Below are positions 25,225-34,118 of a stretch of 64,000 nucleotides of DNA, piece after piece. The notes under the pieces were generated by a model. That model searched no databases. It had not been told where the DNA came from and worked only from the letters and a program-made list of their open reading frames with translations. Location: contig NZ_LR130778.1 in NCBI RefSeq assembly GCF_900538275.1, positions 2,972,001-3,036,000 of the forward strand, given 5' to 3'. A program made the translations under genes and the position numbers. Positions within the stretch are counted from its first letter, which is position 1; each line of letters starts with the position of its first letter. The DNA is from Petrocella atlantisensis. GTDB taxonomy: Bacteria; Bacillota; Clostridia; Lachnospirales; Vallitaleaceae.

Positions 25225-26784
25225 TTAAGTTTGGGTGTTATTTTTGTATTGACTTGGTGAATACCCGGTATGTTGCTTAAAAACGTAAGAGAAATAGGCA
25301 GGATCATCAAAACCAACAAGTACAGCAATTGTATAGGTTTTTATATTATCTGTCTTCAGCAATTGTTTGGCCTTTTCTATGCGGAGATTTCTTAAGGTCT
25401 CGGTAATTGTTTGACCGGTTTTATCCTTATATAAGCGACTTAAGTAAGAACTGTTAATATGTACATGTTCTGAAATGTCTTTTAACTTAATGGGACGATG
25501 ATAGTGGCTTTCCATATAAGCGTTTACTTGTGTAATGATATAATAGTTATTACCTTCACATAAATATTGGGTTATGGTTCTAATCATATGACAGAGGACT
25601 TGAGTGAGATCATCTATACAAGAAGCATTCAGTATCTGCCTATAAGGTTCTTGATTAACAAATACATCAGTAAGATTCAAATTATGCTTATGTATGGCAT
25701 TGATGCAAATGGTATAGATGGCAATACCCATAGATTTAATATAATCAATGGGTTCTTTGTTGTTACTCATTGTTGTAAACATTGACATAATAATTTCTAT
25801 CGCTTCATCACATTTATCTTTTGTTATGCAGTGCATAATACGCTCAAGATTTATTTCTACAAAGCTAGGATTTTCTTTTGGCCCATCAAAATTTGAATAA
25901 ATCGTTAAATGATTTTTACCATAAAATGAGTTGTCCAGACATCTTTGTGCTTCCATAAATGCGATTGGCGCTGTTTCTAAATTGGTGTGGAGGTTACTTA
26001 TCCCAATAAAAATCTGCTCTTTTATATATTCATCTACAAAACTATTAATGTCATGGCATTTATTTGCCAGAAGTTCTATAGGGTCATAATCAATGTGTTG
26101 ATCAAATGCAACAAGTGAACCATAAGTCGAATCATTCAATAAAAAGGTGTATTGATCCAAATCATTTAGAGACAGGTTTATGAATTGAATGGTTTGAGGG
26201 TGATTTTCTGTATTTAGGCCGGATATTTTATACAGTAATAAACAAAATTGATCCACAGATATATCATGTGATTTTAAGGTATCCTCAAGAGTAGATGGAT
26301 CCATCTTTATACCCTCAACAAAATTCTTTATAACTTTCAATTTTTCTTTCTTCTTAACATCACTTAGTTTTAACTCTAAGGATTGAATATGATGATCTTT
26401 CAATCGTTGTTCATCTATTTTCTTTGTTGTTTGTTGAATTGTATTTATAATATTTTCTATCGTTGAGGGCTTTACGATGAAATCAGAAACATTATATTGG
26501 ATAGCTGATTTCGCATATTCAAAATCAGAATAACCAGTATAAAGAATTGTTTTAGCATGGGGATGATACTCATATACAAATTTAGCGACTTCTATCCCAT
26601 TCGCGCCTGGCATCTTGATGTCGGAAATTACAATATCAACAGATGAGTTTTTTAGATACTCAATTGCTTGTAGACCATTATCAAAATCTCCAACAATCTC
26701 ACAGTTAAGATCTTGCCAATTAATATAGCCAATGAGACCTTTTCTAATAACAGCTTCGTCATCAATAATTACGACTTGATACAT
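25225..26784 (-). CDS. YesN-type AraC-family response regulator
   Basis: A 519-residue two-component regulator. The receiver domain (about 1-120) has the acidic DDE pocket and phosphoacceptor Asp in DIVISDIKMPGANG. A coiled coil and a long middle domain follow. The C-terminal AraC double helix-turn-helix (about 415-515) has KDISEHVHINSSYLSRLYKDKTGQTI and IAVLVGFDDPAYFSYVFKQHTGYSPSQYK. It is paired with the YesM-like kinase one base away and divergent from a TRAP transporter, which is therefore its most likely target. Confidence 0.94.
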   Translation of the reverse strand: MYQVVIIDDEAVIRKGLIGYINWQDLNCEIVGDFDNGLQAIEYLKNSSVDIVISDIKMPGANGIEVAKFVYEYHPHAKTILYTGYSDFEYAKSAIQYNVSDFIVKPSTIENIINTIQQTTKKIDEQRLKDHHIQSLELKLSDVKKKEKLKVIKNFVEGIKMDPSTLEDTLKSHDISVDQFCLLLYKISGLNTENHPQTIQFINLSLNDLDQYTFLLNDSTYGSLVAFDQHIDYDPIELLANKCHDINSFVDEYIKEQIFIGISNLHTNLETAPIAFMEAQRCLDNSFYGKNHLTIYSNFDGPKENPSFVEINLERIMHCITKDKCDEAIEIIMSMFTTMSNNKEPIDYIKSMGIAIYTICINAIHKHNLNLTDVFVNQEPYRQILNASCIDDLTQVLCHMIRTITQYLCEGNNYYIITQVNAYMESHYHRPIKLKDISEHVHINSSYLSRLYKDKTGQTITETLRNLRIEKAKQLLKTDNIKTYTIAVLVGFDDPAYFSYVFKQHTGYSPSQYKNNTQT

Positions 26785-26785
26785 T

Positions 26786-28579
26786 TTATGCCTCCTTGTC
26801 TTTCGGGATTAGTATTTCAGCAGTGGTACCTTGACCAATGATGCTATTAATATGAATCCCATAATGATCACCATAAAGTAATTTGATACGTCGATCAACA
26901 TTTTGCAGACCAATGTGTTGATTTGGAGATGGTCTATTATGTCCTGAAAGATCTAAAATACTGGCGTCAAAGCCAATGCCATCATCTTCAACTAGAATGT
27001 GAAGTTCATGATCACACTCTTCAACTTTTATTGTTAAATGACTGTTGCCGGTCTTTTTTTCAATACCATGAATAATAGCGTTTTCTACTAAAGTTTGTAT
27101 TGAAAATTTAGGTATATATAGTTGTAACAGACTATCAGAACTTATATCAATAGTGTAGGATAATCTTTCAACAAAACGAACGGTTTGTAAATAAAGATAA
27201 AAATTAATGTAATCCAGTTCGTGTTCTATGACATATTTTTCTTGATTAGTAAAAGAAAAGTTACTACGTAATAGTTGTGCAAGGGCGGTAATCATTTGCT
27301 CAATTTTTTCATTTTCACTTATTCTCGCTTCCCACGTAATCGTTTCAAGTACATTAAAGATAAAGTGAGGATTAATTTGTGCATGGAGTGCTTTTAATTC
27401 ACTTTCTTGAACAAGAAGTTGCTTCTCATAAACTTCGTTAAACAAGTATTGTATCTGATCGATCATTTTATTATAAACAATACTTAAATCATTTAATTCT
27501 TTGTACTTATACATTGGCATTTTTGCCTTGAAATTACTGTTACTAACATCGGCGATTGTCAATGTAATCTTTTCTAAAGGCTCAGTAATATAACTAACAG
27601 AGTAGATACCAACAACAATAGAGATTAAGACACTTAGAATAATAAAATATACATAATCAGGTAAGAAACGCCAAAAATCCCTGCCAAAATACTGTATAGG
27701 CGCATAATTAATCAAAGTGAGATCTAAGTCATTGATATGCTCTGATAGAACAAGATATGATTCATTATCACTTGTTATGCGTGTTGTTTTTTTGTAAGCA
27801 GCATGTTCTAGGATTTCTTCTGATACCGGTAATCCGATTAAATCGGGATTAGTATTAAATCGATAGATGCCATCATTATCGTAGATAAGGGATATCCAGT
27901 CACGATAATCATCCGATTCATACTCACCTTTTAATACTTCAAAGTCAATGCCGATGAGTACCTTTCCCAGTTTTTCTCCCGTTATATAGTCATCAATTGT
28001 TTTCATATAATAGATTGTTTTGTTGCTTTCATTGTATCTAATAATGGATTCATTTTCTTGTTTATATAGATCATAGAAATCTAGATTATAATTAAGTAGT
28101 GATTCGTCGGGGAGATAATTGAAGAGTAAGGCGTAGTAAGCATCAGAATTCGAGAAAATAAAAACAGATTCAATCAAACCACTATTAAAAGCAAAATCAT
28201 TGCCCATAATATATTTAAGCTCTGTTTCTATATTAAGCTTTACAAGTTGGTCATTATAATAAGAGGGTTCAGTCTGCTCCTGGATATAAAGATTTTCTCT
28301 AATACTTTGATTCGATAGTAATAGGTGATAGCTGTTTTCTAAGATTCTAAGATTGGTTACAATACTATCTTCAAGATGGCTTGTTGCTTGGGAAATAGAT
28401 GTATCAACGTAATGTGTATAAAAGTAGTCACTTACGAATGTATATATATAAATAAAGAATAAAACTGTAGGTAGTAATATTGAAATCAAAACAATCATAA
28501 TGATTTTATTACGTAAATGATTATCAAATATAAAATTTGGTTTGAGGATACGCTTAAAAAGTTTAGAAAAAAGTATCAT
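26786..28579 (-). CDS. YesM-type sensor histidine kinase
   Basis: A 597-residue membrane kinase. Two membrane helices (about 28-50 and 305-328) flank a large extracytoplasmic sensor domain, followed by a HAMP linker (ITEPLEKITLTIADVSN), a coiled coil, a His_kinase domain with the phosphoacceptor in HAQINPHFIFNVLETI, and HATPase motifs (LVENAIIHGIEKKTG, DDGIGFDASIL, HIGLQNVDRRIKLLYG). The external domain should sense the imported solute or its binding protein. The gene order yesM-yesN reads away from dctP; the 277-base gap probably carries divergent promoters, but I see only a weak TATACT at 28795. Confidence 0.94.
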   Translation of the reverse strand: MILFSKLFKRILKPNFIFDNHLRNKIIMIVLISILLPTVLFFIYIYTFVSDYFYTHYVDTSISQATSHLEDSIVTNLRILENSYHLLLSNQSIRENLYIQEQTEPSYYNDQLVKLNIETELKYIMGNDFAFNSGLIESVFIFSNSDAYYALLFNYLPDESLLNYNLDFYDLYKQENESIIRYNESNKTIYYMKTIDDYITGEKLGKVLIGIDFEVLKGEYESDDYRDWISLIYDNDGIYRFNTNPDLIGLPVSEEILEHAAYKKTTRITSDNESYLVLSEHINDLDLTLINYAPIQYFGRDFWRFLPDYVYFIILSVLISIVVGIYSVSYITEPLEKITLTIADVSNSNFKAKMPMYKYKELNDLSIVYNKMIDQIQYLFNEVYEKQLLVQESELKALHAQINPHFIFNVLETITWEARISENEKIEQMITALAQLLRSNFSFTNQEKYVIEHELDYINFYLYLQTVRFVERLSYTIDISSDSLLQLYIPKFSIQTLVENAIIHGIEKKTGNSHLTIKVEECDHELHILVEDDGIGFDASILDLSGHNRPSPNQHIGLQNVDRRIKLLYGDHYGIHINSIIGQGTTAEILIPKDKEA

Positions 28580-28856
28580 ATGTACCTTTCATAATCAATA
28601 ATTTCATATTTTTTTGTGGAATAACGCGTTGATTATATGAAATTTGATAACGAGGTAAAAATAATCATATAAAAGTAAAAATGTTTATAATTTACCTGAA
28701 ATGTATTAAAAAAACCCATATCTTTGAAAAAAAGTATAGCATACCCCCGTAGAACATGTAAAGAGATTGAATGTGATTCTAGCCTGAGTTTTATTATACT
28801 ATAAAAGACTGAAATAGAAATATATTCAGGGTATAACAAAAATAGGAGGAAAGAAA

Positions 28857-29930
28857 ATGAAAAAATTATTATCCATGTTATTAGTAGCAGTAATGATTAT
28901 GAGCTTGGCGGGATGTGCAAGTGAAGAGGCACCAAGCAATGAGACAGGCGAAACAGAGGCAGAAACAACAGGGGAAACAACAGAGACAGAGACAGAAGCA
29001 CCAGCAGCAGAAGTCATCACACTTCGTGTAGCGCACAACCAAACATCACTTGACAACCCTTACCAATTCGGACTCAACAAATTTGCAGAAGAAATTGCAA
29101 GATTATCCGGTGGGACCATTGTAGCAGAAGTATTTCCGGGGACTCTTGGAACCAATGAAAATGAGTTAGCCATGAAACTAACAACCGATTCAGTGGACAT
29201 GGTTGTAGCATCACCAGGCTTTATGGCAGGTACAGGCGTACAAGAGTTTGACCTTCTATCCTTGCTATACTTATTTGATAGCTTTGATCACTGGGAAACA
29301 ACCATTGATGGCGAGTTCGGTGACACCATGAAAGACTTAATCGTAGAAAAAACCAACAATGACTTTAAAGTTGTAGGATATTATTCATCAGGCGTTCGTA
29401 ACTATTATGGTAAGAAGCCAATCACAGTTCCATCAGATTCAGCAGGACTAAACATTAGGTTACAAGGTTCTCCAGTTCAACAAGAGTTCTGGAAAAGTGC
29501 CGGTGCTAACCCAATCAGTGTAGGCTGGGCAGAACTTTATCAAGCCCTTAATACAGGAACTGCTGATGCAGCAGAAAACGATCATACCAATATGATGTTA
29601 CAAGGTCACCATACGACAGATAATGGTAAATATACATCTTTAACCTATCATGACTATACAACAAGATTATTACTCATGAACGGACATGCATTTGATAAGT
29701 TCACAGAAGAGCAACAAGGTTGGATTCTTGAAGCTGCTGAAGCATCTGTTGCAGAAGAAAGAGCCGTTACTTACAAAATGTTAGATGAGTCTAGAGACAA
29801 GATTCTTGCAGATGGCGGAGAAATCAACGAAGTTGACTTAGAAGCGTTTAAAACATTAGCACTTCCTATCCAAGACAAATATGCAGAAGAAAACAATCTA
29901 CAAGATTTATTGGAATTAACCAGAAAATAA
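28857..29930 (+). CDS. dctP: TRAP transporter substrate-binding lipoprotein DctP
   Basis: Extracytoplasmic receptor of a TRAP-type secondary importer (357 residues). The signal peptide ends in the lipobox MSLAGC, followed by an acidic Glu/Thr-rich tether (about residues 22-55). The DctP fold then begins at LRVAHNQTSLDNPYQFGLNKFAEEI. The AGLNIRLQGSPVQQEFWKSAGANPISVGWAELYQALNTGTADAAEND block contains the family's conserved Arg that salt-bridges a ligand carboxylate. AGGAGGAAAGAAA precedes the ATG. The ligand is probably a carboxylate such as a C4-dicarboxylate or sugar acid; uncertain. Confidence 0.93.
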   Translation: MKKLLSMLLVAVMIMSLAGCASEEAPSNETGETEAETTGETTETETEAPAAEVITLRVAHNQTSLDNPYQFGLNKFAEEIARLSGGTIVAEVFPGTLGTNENELAMKLTTDSVDMVVASPGFMAGTGVQEFDLLSLLYLFDSFDHWETTIDGEFGDTMKDLIVEKTNNDFKVVGYYSSGVRNYYGKKPITVPSDSAGLNIRLQGSPVQQEFWKSAGANPISVGWAELYQALNTGTADAAENDHTNMMLQGHHTTDNGKYTSLTYHDYTTRLLLMNGHAFDKFTEEQQGWILEAAEASVAEERAVTYKMLDESRDKILADGGEINEVDLEAFKTLALPIQDKYAEENNLQDLLELTRK

Positions 29931-29994
29931 TGTATTTTACACATCAACTTAAGGCTATGTCTAAGTAGCCTTAAGTTTTTTGAAAGGGAAAATG

Positions 29995-30472
29995 ATGATT
30001 GATAAAATTGCAAAAACAGTGCAGAGCATCGAGATTTTATTTGGAACACTTTTATCAGTATATTTTTATAACGATTATTATTCAGGTTTTTAGTAGGTAT
30101 CTTGGCATTACCGTAAGTTGGACAGGCGAAGTGGCTATGTATTCCTTTACATGGGCAGTTTTTTTGGGTGCCGGTGCAATGACTTACGAAGACAAACACT
30201 TTGCATTTACATCTCTTAGGGACCGAGTAACTGGTAAAAAGAGAGAAATGCTCAATATTTTCTTATATCTGATTGTAATGAGCTTCACATTAGCGATACT
30301 CTACTATGGTGTTATCATAACCATGAAGTTCTGGAATTATAGATGGATTGATATACCACAGATGAGTATGGGTTATACATGGTTATGTGTACCAATACTT
30401 GGCGCAACAACAACCTTGTATTGTATCAACCACATTGTAACATATGTAAAAAGATTTAGGATGGAGGCGTAG
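29995..30472 (+). pseudogene. dctQ: TRAP small membrane subunit DctQ, apparent +1 frameshift
   Basis: DctQ links the receptor and the large permease of a TRAP importer. The natural start is ATG 29995 (or 29992) after GAAAGGGAAA; it reads MIDKIAKTVQSIEILFGTLLSVYF, a normal DctQ opening, but then reaches a stop. From about 30068 the frame one base later continues as ITIIIQVFSRYLGITVSWTGEVAMYSF to the stop at 30472. Removing one T from the five-T run at 30063-30067 joins both parts into a regular 158-residue, four-helix protein. A sequencing error, a real mutation or ribosomal slippage cannot be told apart. The frame upstream of the shift in the second frame has no start signals. Confidence 0.75.
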
Positions 30473-30475
30473 AAA

Positions 30476-31765
30476 ATGACACAAGTCTTATTGGTTGCAA
30501 TTTTTGTAATCTTTATTGCCATTGGAGTACCAATATCCTATGTAATTGGTATTGTAGCTTTTGCAGGCGTATTATTGATACCTAATCTTGGCGGTATCGT
30601 TGTTTTTATGAAAATGTTTACGGGGCTAAGCTCCTTTGTATTACTGGCAATACCCTTATTTATTCTGGCAGCGAATCTCATGAACCATGGATCCATCTCA
30701 AAAAGGTTAATTGATTTTTCGAATGCTTTAGTAGGACATAGGCGAGGTGGTTTGGCCCATGCCAATATTATGGTATCCATGATCTTTGCAGGCGTGTCCG
30801 GATCTTCTCAAGCAGATACAGCCGGTGTCGGTAAAGTCTTGATTCCCAAAATGGAAGAAAGTGGCTACGATAAAGGTACAGCAGTTGGTGTAACCGCAGC
30901 CTCTTCAACCCTTGGAAGTATCATACCACCAAGTATTACCATGGTTGTATTTGCAGGTATTGCCAATGTTTCCACAGGCAAACTCTTCTTAGTTGGTCTT
31001 GTGCCTGGTATTGTACTGGGTCTATCCATGATGTTCATGGTCTATCTGATCAGTAAGAAAAAGAATTTTCCAAGGTATGAAAAAGTATCACTCAAAGAAA
31101 CCTTCAAATTATTTTTAAGCAGTTTTCCGGCATTACTCACACCGGTTATTATCATTGGTGGGATTGTAACCGGCGCTTATACGGCTACAGAAGCAGCAGC
31201 ATTTGCCTGTGTCTATGCCTTGATTATTGGTATGTTTGTGTATAAAACCATAAAAGTAAGGGACTTGCCGGACATCGTCAAGCAGACCTTAAAGCTAAGT
31301 TCTCTTTCCCTATTTGCCCTTAGTACGGCCAATGCTCTTGGTGAGTTGTTGGGCTATTACAATGTATCCACAAAAGCAGCCAACTTTTTTGCACAGATAC
31401 CAGGTGGAGCACCGGTATTTATGTTGGTGGTGGTTGCATTTTTCTTATTCATTGGGACCTTTATGGATGCGGTACCGGCTATGATTTTGTTTGTACCGGT
31501 TATACTTCCGGGTGCTCTAGCCCTTGGTGTTGATCCAACCCATCTTGGCTTAATTGTAGTTATGACGTTGGCCCTTGGTCTCGTAACACCGCCTTACGGT
31601 TTGTGTCTACTGATTGCAGGCTCCATTTCGAATCTTGATTTGGAATCTTCGTTTAAAGGTGTATTACCCTATTTTTTAATCGCACTGGTAATGTTAATTA
31701 TAATGGCGGTAACACCGGATTTGGTTATGGCCATTCCTAAGATGATCAGTCCGACCTATTTCTAG
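30476..31765 (+). CDS. dctM: TRAP transporter large permease DctM
   Basis: The 429-residue, roughly twelve-helix sodium-coupled transport subunit of the TRAP importer. Characteristic blocks include IGVPISYVIGIVAF, GVSGSSQADTAGVGKVLIPKMEESGYDKGTAVGVTAASSTLGSIIPPSI, GAYTATEAAAFACVYAL and GTFMDAVPAMILFVPVILP. The start follows the dctQ stop by three bases with GGAGG just upstream. It is intact, which argues that the transporter is still under selection despite the dctQ frameshift. Confidence 0.95.
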   Translation: MTQVLLVAIFVIFIAIGVPISYVIGIVAFAGVLLIPNLGGIVVFMKMFTGLSSFVLLAIPLFILAANLMNHGSISKRLIDFSNALVGHRRGGLAHANIMVSMIFAGVSGSSQADTAGVGKVLIPKMEESGYDKGTAVGVTAASSTLGSIIPPSITMVVFAGIANVSTGKLFLVGLVPGIVLGLSMMFMVYLISKKKNFPRYEKVSLKETFKLFLSSFPALLTPVIIIGGIVTGAYTATEAAAFACVYALIIGMFVYKTIKVRDLPDIVKQTLKLSSLSLFALSTANALGELLGYYNVSTKAANFFAQIPGGAPVFMLVVVAFFLFIGTFMDAVPAMILFVPVILPGALALGVDPTHLGLIVVMTLALGLVTPPYGLCLLIAGSISNLDLESSFKGVLPYFLIALVMLIIMAVTPDLVMAIPKMISPTYF

Positions 31766-31840
31766 AGTTCTTTACAAGAGTATTGCGATTTGCTATGATA
31801 AGTTGTGAGAAATGATTGATGAGCCATTGGAGAAGATGAT

Positions 31841-32857
31841 ATGTACATTAAAAAACTATGGGTACTAATAACAATATTAATTATTCTAATAATTATAGGT
31901 ATAACAAGCTATAAGAATCAACAGGTTGTCCAAGATAATCAGCTTGAAATGGCTCAAAATGACGAAAAAAGCTTTCCTTCAAAATCCATACAAATTGTTG
32001 TGCCATATGCCCCAGGCGGTGGAACGGACAGTGTTGCAAGAGCTTTTGCTCGAACGGCAAATAATTATTTTACTGAACCTATTGTAGTGGTCAATAAGCT
32101 TGGACAGGGTGGCGCAAGAGGCTTAGCAGAAGGACTTTTTGCAAAACCTGATGGCTATACAGTAACGCTTGTCACAACAGAGATTAATACTTTAGCAGCT
32201 TTCGGAATCATTGATTTTGACTACTCAGATATAGAACCATTGATGTTACTAAATAGTGAAACAGGTGTCGTTGTCGTTTCAAAAGATTTCCCTTTTGACA
32301 CCATTGATGAGTTGGTGAACTATGTAGAGACAACAAATAAAGAATTTACAATTGGAAGTGCAGGTAAAGGTAGTATTTGGAATGTAGCAGCAGGAAAAGT
32401 TGAAGAAAAAACTAAGATTAGATTTGAAGATCAATACTATGACGGTACTTCAATTGCAGTTATGGATGTTTTAGGTGGAAAGCTAGACATAGTTATTGCA
32501 GGCATTTCTGAAGTCATAGACCACATTGAGAATAATCAAATTAAAGTGTTAACGGTACTCTCAGAAGAGCGTATAGCAGAACTGCCTGAGGTGAAAACTT
32601 TTAAAGAAAGTGGTTATGATTTTAGTATGAATACATGGAGAGGGTTAGCGCTACCAAAAGGCGTTGAGCCAGAAATAAGAGATGTTTTACTTGAAGGGTT
32701 TACAAAAGCTGTTCAAGATGATGATTTTATAGAACTGCTGGCAAAACTGAACCTTCAATATGATTATAGAGAAAAAGAAACCTTTGAATTATTTATAGAA
32801 GAGGATTATCTGTTTTACAAAAACTTTATAGAAAGTGTTGAGAACAATAATCGATGA
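31841..32857 (+). CDS. TctC/Bug-family solute-binding protein, membrane-anchored
   Basis: A 338-residue protein of the tripartite tricarboxylate transporter receptor family (TctC/Bug). The fold starts at PSKSIQIVVPYAPGGGTDSVARAFA, with the two typical ligand-contacting loops (PYAPGGGTD and VVNKLGQGGARGLAEG). The N-terminal helix (about 6-23) is followed by a polar tether without a lipobox or clear cleavage site, so it may stay anchored. No TctA or TctB gene is present; it follows dctM by 75 bases. It may serve the TRAP system or pass a signal to the YesM-like kinase, as inferred from extracytoplasmic signalling roles of Bug proteins. Confidence 0.87.
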   Translation: MYIKKLWVLITILIILIIIGITSYKNQQVVQDNQLEMAQNDEKSFPSKSIQIVVPYAPGGGTDSVARAFARTANNYFTEPIVVVNKLGQGGARGLAEGLFAKPDGYTVTLVTTEINTLAAFGIIDFDYSDIEPLMLLNSETGVVVVSKDFPFDTIDELVNYVETTNKEFTIGSAGKGSIWNVAAGKVEEKTKIRFEDQYYDGTSIAVMDVLGGKLDIVIAGISEVIDHIENNQIKVLTVLSEERIAELPEVKTFKESGYDFSMNTWRGLALPKGVEPEIRDVLLEGFTKAVQDDDFIELLAKLNLQYDYREKETFELFIEEDYLFYKNFIESVENNNR

Positions 32858-32894
32858 AAAGATCCTCATGGTATAATGAGAAGTAATGAGTAGC

Positions 32895-32927
32895 AAAAAA
32901 AAGGTGTTTAAATTAAACACCTTTTTT
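32895..32927. terminator. Bidirectional terminator
   Basis: AAAAAAGGTGTTTAA pairs with its complement TTAAACACCTTTTTT around a minimal loop. It lies between the convergent TctC-like and DUF2177 genes. Confidence 0.88.
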
Positions 32928-32938
32928 GTTTGTTTCTC

Positions 32939-33343
32939 TTATAATTTAAACATATACTTTAGGACATAATAACTGATAGAAGACGTTAGCGCCCCTAAGG
33001 ATGACCCCCAAATAATATCGACAATACTAAGAAACCATGGCCAATCTTTTAGAGTAGCCCAATTGGTCAAATCATAAGTTGCATAGGTAAAGAATCCGAA
33101 AAGCATGCCGTACAATAATGCATGACTCATACTACTTGAACTAAGAGCCGGAAGAAGGACGAATACCATCATGCCGACTACAAACAACATATAGAAAATG
33201 ATAGCCACAGGCCAGTTGGGCTGTGGTGCCATTATGTATCCTAAATGCTTGCTGTAAAAATTTTTAGCGACCAAACCGAGCCAAATCAAATCTATAATAA
33301 TAAAGATAGAAAAAGTTACGATAAATATTTTCAGATAATACAT
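32939..33343 (-). CDS. DUF2177 membrane protein
   Basis: A 134-residue four-helix membrane protein matching DUF2177. The family pattern is seen in IDLIWLGLVAKNFYSKHLGY, the MLFGFFTYATYDLTNWATLKDWP segment and the following helix DIIWGSSLGALTSSISY. The conserved charged and Trp residues inside the membrane suggest a transport or enzymatic role, but the function is unknown. A terminator precedes the convergent neighbour. It may be transcribed alone. Confidence 0.85.
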   Translation of the reverse strand: MYYLKIFIVTFSIFIIIDLIWLGLVAKNFYSKHLGYIMAPQPNWPVAIIFYMLFVVGMMVFVLLPALSSSSMSHALLYGMLFGFFTYATYDLTNWATLKDWPWFLSIVDIIWGSSLGALTSSISYYVLKYMFKL

Positions 33344-33422
33344 AAAACCACTCCTTACGTGATATATTTAAATATATCACAACGTGAAGTACGTTAAAAT
33401 GTTTCCACACAACAAATTAATA

Positions 33423-33896
33423 TTATGTTATTGGAATAGTTAATGGTTCAATATGATATAACGATAGTGCCTTATTAACCTCCGATATTTCATAAATCTT
33501 ATGTTCAATACAAAACTGTATAATAAGATCCAATATTTTTGTGGTGTCAAAGGAGAATCCGGCAGTATAAAGTAATGACTCAGTTTCATCAATTGTTAAC
33601 TCTAGAGCTAAGCATAAACTTAGTACGGTATTTTTATCCACATCATAATCCGGGTGTAACCGCATATCAAAAAAGTTCTTCTTATCAATACCTGCGCGCT
33701 CAAAAATATCTGAGTCAAGGGCGTTGCTTTCATCGATGAGATTGAAGAGTAATTCTCTAAAACTAGGTAAATGATTAAGATAGATATAGTCTTCAAGACT
33801 GCTTAAAGGGTTATGATCTTCCTTATAAGTGGCAAGTTGTGTATCCAATTGTCTCTCAATATAGCTATTCAATGTATCGATCAGTGATTGTTCCAT
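33423..33896 (-). CDS. Conserved hypothetical protein with HTH-like domain
   Basis: A 157-residue soluble, helix-rich, acidic protein. After an N-terminal helical segment (about 1-45), residues 45-115 look like a degenerate XRE-type helix-turn-helix (SFRELLFNLIDESNALDSDIFERAGIDKKNFFDMR, then TVLSLCLALELTIDETESLLYTAGF). The C-terminal part (about 118-150) resembles a short conserved helical tail. I recognise the pattern from uncharacterised Firmicutes proteins but know no function. The ATG at 33896 has GGGAGGCCATC upstream. It may be a phosphoprotein-like or DNA-binding adapter; this is a guess. Confidence 0.75.
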   Translation of the reverse strand: MEQSLIDTLNSYIERQLDTQLATYKEDHNPLSSLEDYIYLNHLPSFRELLFNLIDESNALDSDIFERAGIDKKNFFDMRLHPDYDVDKNTVLSLCLALELTIDETESLLYTAGFSFDTTKILDLIIQFCIEHKIYEISEVNKALSLYHIEPLTIPIT

Positions 33897-34066
33897 GATG
33901 ATGGCCTCCCTCTGACGCTAACAAAGCGTTTATTTATATATAAGAATTACGATTGAATCATCAAAATAGGTTGGGTATTTACCTTGATGAATTTGCAATA
34001 TTTATGGGTACATAGATGATTATAACATATTCGGAAAGAGAATAAATAGTAAATAAGAAATAAAAT

Positions 34067-34102
34067 AAAAGAGTAAGTCATATATAATGACGTTACTCTT
34101 TT
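34067..34102 (-). terminator. Terminator of argGH
   Basis: AAAAGAGTAAGTCAT pairs with ATGACGTTACTCTTTT around ATATA with one mismatch. A T-run on the minus strand follows. It lies 17 bases after the argH stop. Confidence 0.8.
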
Positions 34103-34118
34103 GATGTTATTTACTTGG

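Noticed and set aside
29999-30472. A complete-looking open frame starting at TTG 29999 as the dctQ gene.
   Set aside because: It has no ribosome binding site and its first 20 residues are not DctQ-like; the proper DctQ start lies in the other frame, so a frameshifted gene is the better reading.
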